DNA from: Bifidobacteriaceae bacterium
Lineage (GTDB): Bacteria; Actinomycetota; Actinomycetes; Actinomycetales; WQXJ01
Assembly (NCBI GenBank): GCA_031261885.1
Contig: JAISIU010000258.1
Location: forward strand, 1-7,810
Direction of reading: 5' to 3'
Length of the DNA stretch: 7,810 bases
Under the pieces are notes generated by a model, which saw nothing but the letters and a program-made list of their open reading frames with translations, was not told the origin of the DNA and made no database searches. The position numbers were made by a program, and so were the translations under genes. Numbering within the stretch: position 1 is the first letter of the stretch; every line of letters begins with the position of its first letter. Below are positions 1 through 6,458 of this stretch, one piece after another.

Positions 1-3000
1 TGGACTTGTAGGTCTTGACCTTGACCGTCTTGCCGTGCTTGACCGTGCCCTTGACGCCCGGACGGTGGGACGCGAGCACCGGCTGGTTCACCCCGAGCAG
101 CGGCGGGTTGGACGCGAGGCCTTCCAGCGCTGCCTTCACCCCGGCGAGCGCGGACTGGAGGTCGGCGGTCGAGGGGTTCGCGGTCTTCAGCAGGGCCGCG
201 GCCTTGGCGAGCGCGTCGGTCAGCGCCTTGCCGCTGGCCGTCGTGTAGCCCGCGGTCTTGATCCCGGCCAGGCCGTCGACGACGGCTTGGAGGTCGGCCT
301 TCGCGGCCGCGTTGGCGACCTCGGCCGGGCTCAGCGGCGTCGGCGTCGGGGTCGGCGACTGCGTCGGCGTGGCCGCCGGCACGGGCTTGAGGCCGGACAC
401 GGCCGCGACGAGCGAGCTCAGCGCGGAGTCGACATCGGCCTGCGAGGCGTCGCCGGCGCTCAGGAGCGCCTCAGCGGCGGTGAGCGCGCTCTTCAGCGCC
501 GCCACACTGCTCGCGGTGTCGGCCGACGTGTCGAGCGACTTGAGGGCGTTGACGAGCGAGTTGAGGGCTGACGTGTCGGCCTTCGGGGCGAGCGCGGTCT
601 GCGCGGCGGCCAGCTTGGCGGCCTCGGCCGACAGCTGGTCGTCGGTGGCGGCCGGGTTGGCGGCCAGGGCCTCGGCCTCGGCCAACGCTGCGGCCAGCGC
701 GGCGGCGGAAGCCGCCGTCGCATTCGACGTGTCAGCGGCCTTCGCGGCGCTAATGGCATCCGCCAGGGCAACCGCCTTGGCCGAACCAACCGTCACGAGA
801 TCACTGCGCGAATACTGAACACCCGCGTTGTGCGCGTCCTTGCCGATCGTCGCGATCACCGTCACACGCACCTGGCCGGTGCCCGTGGCCGTCAACGTGC
901 CATCGGCGGCGATCGTCGCCCCGGCCTCGTTGAGGTCCATGGGCGCGATCATGTACGAGCACGTCACACCGCTCATCACCTTGCCGTTGCCGCCGATGAC
1001 GGAGGCGGCAGGAACCTTGGAACCAGACTGAATCGTGGCATCCGGGAAGTTCACGAGATAGCCGTAGTCGGTCTGACCGGCCGTCACCCCGGCCTCAGCG
1101 GCCGACGGGATGCCGTCGCGGACGACGACCGGGAAGGTCGTCGACTTGGTCTCACCGTTGGCGGACGCCGTGGCCGTCACGAGGGCCGAACCCTCCTTGA
1201 CCGGCGTCACGGTGCCATCGGCCGTCACGTTCACGATGCCGGCCGGGCTGGCCGAGTACGTGACCTTGAGGGCCGAATCGGAGAGGCTCCAGAACGACTG
1301 GTCCTCCTTCGTCACCGACAGGTTCGCGTGGATCGCGTCGTTCGGCGTCTCCATGTTCAGCTGCGTCCCATCCGGGATGGCCGCCACGATATCCACGCCA
1401 TCGGCGCGGTCGCCCGACATGGTCAACGTGGACTTGAGATCCGTCGTCATGTTCGAGGAGTCGCCCACGTACACGGTCCAGTCGCCCTGGTCCCACGTGT
1501 CGGCCTGCGTCGACTGGTCCCAGATCCACATGTCGGAGGCCTTCAGCGGGATGGTCACCTTGGTGGGGACGCCGGGCTGCAGGATGCCGGTGCGCTGGAA
1601 GCCTTTCAGCTGCTCATACGGACGGTCGTCGGTGCCGGCCTTGGGGCTCTGGACGTACAGCTGGACCGTGTCGGAACCGGCGTACGTGCCATCGTTCGTC
1701 ACGGTGACGGTCGCGTCGGTCTCGTCGTTCGGCGTGACGGTCGTCTTGGACAGGCTGAGATCCGAGTAGGTGAAGTGGCCGTAGGACAGGCCGTCGCCGA
1801 ACTCGAACACGGGCGCCGTGCAGGTGCCACCATCGGTCGTGTAGTACCAGTAGGTGCGGCCGCACTTGGCGCCGTCGGCCGTGGTCAGCGCGTAATCCGT
1901 CGAAGCGGTCAGCTGGTCGTCGGCGTCGGAGTACCAGGTCCACGTGAGGTGGCCGGACGGGTCGACCTTGTCGATCTTCGTGCCGTTCTCAAGCGTGACG
2001 TCCTGGTTGAACATGAGCTCGGCCGCGGCCTCGCCCTGATACTCGCCGTTGTAGTCGGTCCACACGATCGAGGCGGCGTCCTTCGACAGGTCGAAGGACT
2101 TGCCGTCGGCGTCCGTGCCGGTCAGCTTCACGAGGCCGACGGACTGAATCCAGACGACGGTCTTCGGGTTCCACTTGGCGGCCTGGTCGGCCAGCTGGGC
2201 CTGGTAACGCGGCAGGTCGGTCGTGAGACGGTCCTGTTCCTCGGTGGAGTCGACCTTGGACGTGCCGAGGTAGACCACGACGTTGTCGGCGTGCTTGATC
2301 TTGTACTCGGCCGTGTCCTTGTCGGAGGCGGCGGAGCAGTCGGAGGTGGAGCAGGCGGTGAGGGCCACGCCCATCGCGCCGGAGCCGCCGCCGTTGAACG
2401 TGAACCGGATCGAGCTGGCGGTGGAGCCGGCCGTCAGGCCGAGATCCTGCAGCGAGATCGTGGTCGGCAGGTAGTTGTCGGCGTAGGCCGAGGACGCCTG
2501 CATCGTGTCCTGGTGCTGGATCGTGTAGTCCTTGGCGGCCGCGCCGTTGGCGGAGACGCCGTAGCTCGCGACCGTGTCGCAGACCTGCTTGTCGACGCAG
2601 GGGCTGCCCGGAGCGTTCGAGACGAGGCTCGTGCCGGACTGGACCACCTGGACCGAGACGGCGCCGGCCGGGATGGCGACGTTGTCGAGCTGGAACCAAC
2701 CCATGAGGTTGTTGCCCATCATCAGCGAATCGGAACCGGAGAAGCCGTGGCCCTTGTAGTAGCCGAGGCCGTCGGTCGTGATGTCGAGGTTGTCGATGGC
2801 CGCGCTGTTCAGCGTCATCGGCGTGCCGACGGCCTCGCCGTTGGCGTCGAGGAACTGGACGGCGGAGATGGTCGGCTTGTTGCCGACGGCGCCGTTGACG
2901 GCCGGGCCGGCGTCGGTCGTGACGCCCGCCGTGTAGCCGTTCGGGTTCGAGCTCGGCAGGTTGGCGTCACCGGCCATGTCGGCGGTGTTGTCGTCGCCGT

Positions 3001-4723
3001 ACACGGTGAGCGTGCCGCCGTTGGCGGCGATGTACTTGTCGAACTGGGAGGCGACGGACTGCAGCGTGTGGGCGTCGCCCTCAGGCGAGTAGTTGCCCTC
3101 GAGCGGGTTCTCGGAGTAATAGCCGAGCAGCACCGTGTTCTTGCCGGAGGCCGTGGTCAGCGGCAGCGACGGCGCGGAGGCGCCCGCGGCGGCGGTGTTC
3201 TTCAGCAGCACCGGGGCCTCGAGGGCCATCTGGTGCGCGGTCTGCTCGTGGGAATCGGAATCGACCGCGTACGGGCTGGTCGGGTTCGTGGTCCGGTTGC
3301 CGGAGTACTTCGTGACATCGAGCCACGGCACGTTGCTCGGGGTGTCGAACTCGCCGAGCTCCATGCGGATCGTGAAGGCGCGGGTCAGCGCGACGTCCCA
3401 ATCCTGCTCGGTGGAGTAGCCGATCGACTGGGACTGGATGGCGTACGTGCCGTAGGTGTTGCCGAAGCAGTCGACGTCGGTGCCGGCCTTGAGGGCGTAA
3501 CCCGTGGCCATGGAGGCGGCCAGCGCGGTCTGCTGCGCGGAGGTCAGCGACGAGTCGACCGCGTCCCAGATCTGGTGCCAGCTGTGGCCCGAGGGCTCCT
3601 GCTCCCAGGAGTTGTCGACGGCGCCGCAGTCGGAGGTGATGAAGCCGTCGAAGCCGTAGATGCGGCGCAGGATCGTGTTGTTCGAGTACGCGTCGGCGGA
3701 CGATGGCGTGCCGATGTCACCGGCGTCGCCGCTCTTGGCGGTCTGGGACACGCCCGTGTTGTAGGGGGTCGTGTAGTCCTGCTTGAGGGACAGCGAGTTG
3801 TAGGAGGTCATCGTCGACTTGGCGCCATAGCCGTAGTCCTGGCCCATGGCGCGGCCGAACTGGGCCGTGTAGTAGTTGTGCAAAGCGTCGAGCGTGATGT
3901 TCGACGTGCCGTTGTGGCGGTTAACCTCGGAGTTGTTCGCGAGGAAGTGCTTCGGCGTGGAGACCGTCTTCAGATAGACGGAGGAATCCGTGCTCGAGGA
4001 AATTGAGTCGGGCTGCGACGTGATCGCACCGTTCTCGCCCTGCATGCCGGAGATGAACTGTCCGGCGATCTCGCCGGTCAGGTACGGATCCTCGCCGTAG
4101 GTCTCATCGGCGCGGCCCCAGCGGGGGTCGCGGTCCATGTTGATGGTCGGTGACCAGTACGTCAGGCCCTTGCAGTTGACCGAGAGATCGGGGTTGTCGT
4201 AGCACGAGTTGTAGACCGTGGTCGTGCCGGCCGGCGCCGTCGTCGGGTTGTTCTGGCTATCGCGGTACGGGTCGTTCGACTCGTCGCGGGCCTCATCGGA
4301 GATCGCCGTCGTCATCTGGTTGACGAGCGGGCGGTCCCACGTCGAGGAGATCGCGAGGCCGGTCGGGAAGTCGGTCGTGTAACCGCCGAACCCGGTGCCG
4401 GCCACGCCGTGCAGCGCCTCGGACCAATAGTTGTAGGTGCGGACGCCCAGCCTGGGGATGGCCGGGGCCTGGTTGAAGAAGGTGGACCGGAACTGGCTCT
4501 GCTTCTCCTCGAGCGTCATGCGCGAGACCAGATCGGCCGCGCGGACGGAGAAGGGCAGGGACTGGTCCTGATAGGGCAGCACCGTGGCCGCCTTGGCGGC
4601 GTTCATCGCGCTGCCATTGAGCATCTGCACACCGGCACCGCTCAAGATCAGGCCGGCCGCGGCCAGCCCGACGATCGCGCACTTTCGCCAACTGCGGCGT
4701 GCGCTGTTGAAGGGATGATGCAT
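1..4723 (-). CDS. Secreted modular GH3 glycoside hydrolase, beta-xylosidase-like (3' end beyond the window)
   Basis: Predicted to release terminal sugars (probably beta-xylose, possibly beta-glucose or arabinose) from plant glycans outside the cell. At least 1574 residues are in frame. The start at 4723 is set by an AGGAGTG site upstream and a signal peptide (residues 1 to about 45, Arg/Lys start, GLAAAGLILSG core, cut near AKA-A). The GH3 N-domain shows WSEALHG (100-106), RDPRWGR (198-204) then ETYGEDP, KHF with downstream Asn/Arg (258-269), and the nucleophile Asp365 in SDCGAV. WSEALHG, RDPRWGR and SDC favour the beta-xylosidase branch. The GH3 C-domain starts near EAPVLLKN (502), is interrupted by an extra module (about 570-800), and resumes at VVVYLG (815) with TEEQDR (827-832), a likely acid/base region. 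FGDGLSY (975-981) leads into a fibronectin III-like domain (985-1090). Two Big-like domains (about 1110-1310), three FIVAR-like modules (1316-1538, with a Pro/Thr linker at 1447-1475) and the beginning of a basic Ig-like module (1550 onward) follow. By comparison with the neighbouring gene about 60 residues are missing. No frameshift was seen. Substrate specificity is not proven. Confidence 0.93.
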   Translation of the reverse strand, partial: MHHPFNSARRSWRKCAIVGLAAAGLILSGAGVQMLNGSAMNAAKAATVLPYQDQSLPFSVRAADLVSRMTLEEKQSQFRSTFFNQAPAIPRLGVRTYNYWSEALHGVAGTGFGGYTTDFPTGLAISSTWDRPLVNQMTTAISDEARDESNDPYRDSQNNPTTAPAGTTTVYNSCYDNPDLSVNCKGLTYWSPTINMDRDPRWGRADETYGEDPYLTGEIAGQFISGMQGENGAITSQPDSISSSTDSSVYLKTVSTPKHFLANNSEVNRHNGTSNITLDALHNYYTAQFGRAMGQDYGYGAKSTMTSYNSLSLKQDYTTPYNTGVSQTAKSGDAGDIGTPSSADAYSNNTILRRIYGFDGFITSDCGAVDNSWEQEPSGHSWHQIWDAVDSSLTSAQQTALAASMATGYALKAGTDVDCFGNTYGTYAIQSQSIGYSTEQDWDVALTRAFTIRMELGEFDTPSNVPWLDVTKYSGNRTTNPTSPYAVDSDSHEQTAHQMALEAPVLLKNTAAAGASAPSLPLTTASGKNTVLLGYYSENPLEGNYSPEGDAHTLQSVASQFDKYIAANGGTLTVYGDDNTADMAGDANLPSSNPNGYTAGVTTDAGPAVNGAVGNKPTISAVQFLDANGEAVGTPMTLNSAAIDNLDITTDGLGYYKGHGFSGSDSLMMGNNLMGWFQLDNVAIPAGAVSVQVVQSGTSLVSNAPGSPCVDKQVCDTVASYGVSANGAAAKDYTIQHQDTMQASSAYADNYLPTTISLQDLGLTAGSTASSIRFTFNGGGSGAMGVALTACSTSDCSAASDKDTAEYKIKHADNVVVYLGTSKVDSTEEQDRLTTDLPRYQAQLADQAAKWNPKTVVWIQSVGLVKLTGTDADGKSFDLSKDAASIVWTDYNGEYQGEAAAELMFNQDVTLENGTKIDKVDPSGHLTWTWYSDADDQLTASTDYALTTADGAKCGRTYWYYTTDGGTCTAPVFEFGDGLSYGHFTYSDLSLSKTTVTPNDETDATVTVTNDGTYAGSDTVQLYVQSPKAGTDDRPYEQLKGFQRTGILQPGVPTKVTIPLKASDMWIWDQSTQADTWDQGDWTVYVGDSSNMTTDLKSTLTMSGDRADGVDIVAAIPDGTQLNMETPNDAIHANLSVTKEDQSFWSLSDSALKVTYSASPAGIVNVTADGTVTPVKEGSALVTATASANGETKSTTFPVVVRDGIPSAAEAGVTAGQTDYGYLVNFPDATIQSGSKVPAASVIGGNGKVMSGVTCSYMIAPMDLNEAGATIAADGTLTATGTGQVRVTVIATIGKDAHNAGVQYSRSDLVTVGSAKAVALADAISAAKAADTSNATAASAAALAAALAEAEALAANPAATDDQLSAEAAKLAAAQTALAPKADTSALNSLVNALKSLDTSADTASSVAALKSALTAAEALLSAGDASQADVDSALSSLVAAVSGLKPVPAATPTQSPTPTPTPLSPAEVANAAAKADLQAVVDGLAGIKTAGYTTASGKALTDALAKAAALLKTANPSTADLQSALAGVKAALEGLASNPPLLGVNQPVLASHRPGVKGTVKHGKTVKVKTYKS
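110..778 (-). repeat. Three FIVAR-like modules in the GH3 protein
   Basis: Residues 1316-1380, 1381-1446 and about 1475-1538 follow one pattern of about 65 residues: a helix, a short Thr/Ser stretch, a helix ending ALLxxxxAS/PxxAD, and an Ala-rich helix (for example SLDTSADTASSVAALKSAL, then GDASQADVDSALSSLVAAV). The third is set apart by a linker of alternating Thr and Pro. FIVAR modules are common in secreted actinobacterial and firmicute surface enzymes, where they act as stalks or binding modules. The alanine-rich coding makes other frames open here. Confidence 0.75.
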
Positions 4724-4728
4724 TGAAG

Positions 4729-4736
4729 CACTCCTG
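4729..4736 (-). promoter_or_regulatory. Ribosome binding site of the GH3 gene
   Basis: CAGGAGTG on the minus strand matches the anti-Shine-Dalgarno end well, and its GGAG lies 7 bases before ATG at 4723. It fixes the start. The same GGAGTGC word at the same distance precedes the neighbouring FIVAR/Ig gene. Confidence 0.8.
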
Positions 4737-4849
4737 AGATTCGACTGTTGGGGTCCCCGACCCGAGGCGGGCACATGGGTACCGACGAGGGGTTGGGAAG
4801 AGACGGGCAAGCTCCGCGGCGGGTGTCTCAAACGCCTTGGACGGGACGC

Positions 4850-4872
4850 TCCATCGCGCTGAGGGCGATGGA
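4850..4872. promoter_or_regulatory. Candidate operator: 8-base inverted repeat upstream of the GH3 gene
   Basis: TCCATCGC and GCGATGGA are perfect 8-base inverted arms around a 7-base spacer, about 127 bases upstream of the GH3 start codon. The size suits a dimeric repressor such as those that control sugar-hydrolase genes in bifidobacteria, but no regulator gene lies in the window, and an RNA hairpin in the leader is an equal possibility. Confidence 0.4.
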
Positions 4873-4914
4873 ATCATTGGGGCGGTCGCAAAGGGGCTCG
4901 TGGGGTCTCTCAGA

Positions 4915-4928
4915 GGTCATGTTTGACC
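4915..4928. promoter_or_regulatory. Candidate operator: GGTCA-4-TGACC palindrome
   Basis: A 14-base near-palindrome, GGTCATGTTTGACC, with perfect 5-base arms about 192 bases upstream of the GH3 start codon, in a locally less GC-rich patch. This resembles a compact dimeric-regulator site. Regulator identity is unknown. Confidence 0.35.
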
Positions 4929-4971
4929 GCGAAAGCCCAGGTCACACCCACCATGAGCAGGCTTCGCTACG

Positions 4972-5021
4972 AGTGAACTCGATTGTCAGGCAGCAGCCTG
5001 TTCGTGACCGACCAGTTCACT
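4972..5021. repeat. Spaced inverted repeat with an internal small hairpin
   Basis: AGTGAACT (4972-4979) and AGTTCACT (5014-5021) are perfect inverted copies 34 bases apart. Between them, CAGGC-AGCA-GCCTG (4987-5000) forms a 5-base stem with a 4-base loop. The nested arrangement might be a pair of half-sites or a folded RNA; it lies between the terminator of one gene and the start of the GH3 gene. Confidence 0.4.
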
Positions 5022-5051
5022 TACGGCGTTGTAGATCTTCAAGGTGAGGTC

Positions 5052-5078
5052 CGATGCCGGACCGCGCGGCCGGCATCG
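5052..5078. repeat. 9-base inverted repeat next to the terminator
   Basis: CGATGCCGG (5052-5060) and CCGGCATCG (5070-5078) are perfect inverted copies around a GC-rich 9-base spacer that itself contains the palindrome CCGCGCGG. A further direct copy of CGATGCCGG lies at 5157-5165. It may be a second terminator hairpin on the minus strand, without a T-tract, or a protein-binding site. Confidence 0.5.
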
Positions 5079-5094
5079 TGCGGCGACGGCGAAA

Positions 5095-5130
5095 GGGTCC
5101 GGTGGGAACGTTTCCGTCCCCGCCGGACCC
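5095..5130 (-). terminator. Strong hairpin terminator downstream of the FIVAR/Ig protein gene
   Basis: A 36-base inverted repeat: outer arms GGGTCCGG and CCGGACCC pair perfectly, followed by one mismatch and an inner stem with one wobble. On the minus strand the loop is GAAA, a stable GNRA tetraloop. It begins 56 bases after the stop codon at 5187, and the hairpin is followed by TTTC on the minus strand, so the U-tract is short. It most likely ends transcription of the 332-residue protein gene and separates it from the GH3 gene. On the plus strand there is no T-tract. Confidence 0.72.
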
Positions 5131-5186
5131 CAACCGTTCGCATTCGGCGAAGCGCCCGATGCCGGGCCTCGCCCCGGGCGGTCAGC

Positions 5187-6185
5187 TCACCGGATCTTCT
5201 TGGCCTTCGACGAGCGCGTCGCGGCCTTGTACCCGCTCTGAGTGCCGGTCACCTTCACGACGAGCTTCTTGCCCGTGTAAGAGCTCTTGAGCTTCAGCTT
5301 CGCGGTCGCGGCGACCTTCTTGCCGTTCACGTACCACTTGACGACGAGCTTGGTCCCGGCGGTCCACTTCGACCGGTAGGTGTTCACCCTGACGGTCCGG
5401 CCATGCTTGACCGTGCCCTTGATGGCCGGGCGGTGCGAGGCCAGCACGCTGAGCGCCGCCGCGTTGGCGGCCGGCGCGGCGGCCGCCGGGGCGACCGGCA
5501 CGAGTTTCGCAGCCGCGGCCGCGATGTCCCTCAGCTCACCCTCCAGCTCGACGGCCGTCGGGTTCTTCGTGGCGAGCAGCGCCTTCGCGGCCGTCATGGC
5601 CTGGGTCAGGGCGCCGGCCGAGGCCGGCGTGTAACGCGTGGGGTCGAACGTGGCGAGCGCCGCGAGGATGTCCCCCAGGTCGGCCGCCGCTTGGGTCTGC
5701 TCGGCCGGCTCGGGGTCGGCGTCCGTCGCGGTCACGGTCGGACCGGGGACCGTGACGGTCACCGTGGGCTGTGGTGTCGTGGTCGCGGCCTTCAGTTGCG
5801 AGGCGGCGTCGATCAGCTCGGCCACGGCGGCGTCGACCTCGGCCTGTGTCGCGTCGCCGGGGTCGCGCAGCAGCGCCTCGGCGTCGATCACGGCGCTCGC
5901 CACGGGCTTGAGCGAGTCGGGGGTGAACGCGGACGTGTCGAAGTTCCCGAACGACGCGATCAGCTGCGTGAGCAAAGACGTGTCGGGGGTGCCCGCCGCG
6001 GTGGCGGACGACGTGGCGACCGATGTGGCCGGGGCCGCCCCGACGGGCGTGTCGGCGCTGGCCGCCGTGCTGTTCAGGGCCGCAAGGCCCAAACCGGACA
6101 GAACGAGTCCGGCCGCGGCCAGTCCGGTGATCAGGCGGGCGCGCAGGCCCAGGCCCGCGCGCGCATAGTTGAGGGACGTTCGCAT
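5187..6185 (-). CDS. Secreted FIVAR/Ig-like surface protein without a catalytic domain
   Basis: A 332-residue predicted exported protein of unknown function. The start at 6185 (MRTSLNYARAG) is chosen because GGAGTG lies just upstream and a signal peptide follows at once (Arg residues, GLAAAGLVLSG core, cut near ASA-D at 44/45); the open frame reaches further upstream but without a ribosome site. Residues 68-133 and 168-229 are two FIVAR-like helical modules (pattern FDTSAFTPDSL ... GDATQAEVDAAVAEL), joined by a Thr/Val/Pro linker (134-165). Residues 248-332 form an Ig-like module starting LASHRP, with WYVNGKK and GYKAATRSSKAKKIR; it has 17 Lys and 6 Arg and no Asp or Glu. There is no LPXTG motif or C-terminal membrane segment, so it is probably held at the surface by its basic tail (inference). 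Signal peptide, FIVAR modules and terminal module are all related to those of the downstream GH3 enzyme. A role as a non-catalytic binding or surface partner is possible; it may also be a decayed or deleted copy of such an enzyme. Confidence 0.9.
   Translation of the reverse strand: MRTSLNYARAGLGLRARLITGLAAAGLVLSGLGLAALNSTAASADTPVGAAPATSVATSSATAAGTPDTSLLTQLIASFGNFDTSAFTPDSLKPVASAVIDAEALLRDPGDATQAEVDAAVAELIDAASQLKAATTTPQPTVTVTVPGPTVTATDADPEPAEQTQAAADLGDILAALATFDPTRYTPASAGALTQAMTAAKALLATKNPTAVELEGELRDIAAAAAKLVPVAPAAAAPAANAAALSVLASHRPAIKGTVKHGRTVRVNTYRSKWTAGTKLVVKWYVNGKKVAATAKLKLKSSYTGKKLVVKVTGTQSGYKAATRSSKAKKIR
5370..5444 (-). repeat. Ig-like module segment shared with the GH3 protein tail (2-76)
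   Basis: The 25 residues from LASHRP onward (248-272 of the FIVAR/Ig protein) match residues 1550-1574 of the GH3 protein at 19 of 25 positions, with most changes Lys/Arg or Val/Ile. At DNA level the longest exact match is 19 bases (36-54 and 5404-5422). This shows common descent of the terminal module in the two genes. Confidence 0.85.
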
Positions 6186-6458
6186 CAATGCACTCCAATG
6201 CTTCTCGGTGTCGATCAGTCCCGAGGCGCACGTGCGCAGTGGGGGGTGGCGCGCACCAGTCGGAACAGGCGCGGAGGGCCGGCCGGCATCGGTCTGGCCT
6301 GGCCACCGCCCGCGCACCGGGAACGCGGCGGCAGCCGTCAGGGCATGGCCTTCAGGTCGCTCAACGCACCTACCGGCCACGCTACCGCATTGGCACCGAC
6401 ACGCGGCTCACCGCGAATTGAAGTAGTCGAGTCTCGCCAGTCTCGCTCCCAACCGGTC
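6186..6458. other. Gap between the unknown secreted protein gene and the FIVAR/Ig gene
   Basis: No credible gene. Near the left end lies the ribosome site of the FIVAR/Ig gene, whose promoter is probably also in this gap, though no clear -35/-10 pair is visible. CGCGG-CTCA-CCGCG (6402-6415) is a short perfect hairpin 43 bases after the stop of the unknown gene and might help to end its transcript, but no T-tract follows. GTCTCGCCA and GTCTCGCTC (6431-6448) are imperfect tandem copies. Confidence 0.5.
6191..6196 (-). promoter_or_regulatory. Ribosome binding site of the FIVAR/Ig protein gene
   Basis: GGAGTG on the minus strand, with GGAG 7 bases before ATG at 6185. It decides the start against longer in-frame alternatives upstream. 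An earlier out-of-frame ATG is absent between site and start. Confidence 0.75.

Larger units (their letters stand above)
4724..5186. other. 463-base non-coding stretch between the two surface-protein genes
   Basis: No credible gene lies here; short plus-strand frames through it lack ribosome sites and recognisable protein. The right third holds the terminator hairpin and GC-rich inverted repeats of the upstream gene. The left two thirds, upstream of the GH3 gene, hold three inverted repeats listed separately. There is also GGGTC-CCC-GACCC (4751-4763) only 28 bases before the GH3 start codon, which could fold in the leader RNA. I could not find a convincing sigma70-type -35/-10 pair, although the GH3 promoter is expected here because a terminator precedes it. 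Confidence 0.7.

Noticed and set aside
830..4006. Plus-strand open frame of 1058 codons opposite the GH3 gene
   Set aside because: Its translation is Arg/Gly/Val/His-rich low-complexity protein with no motif and no ribosome site, as expected for the complement of a high-GC gene. The minus-strand GH3 motifs are unambiguous.
4293..4877. Minus-strand open frame of 194 codons overlapping the start of the GH3 gene
   Set aside because: It is in another frame from the GH3 coding sequence, has no ribosome site, and its translation is Arg/Pro-rich without a motif.
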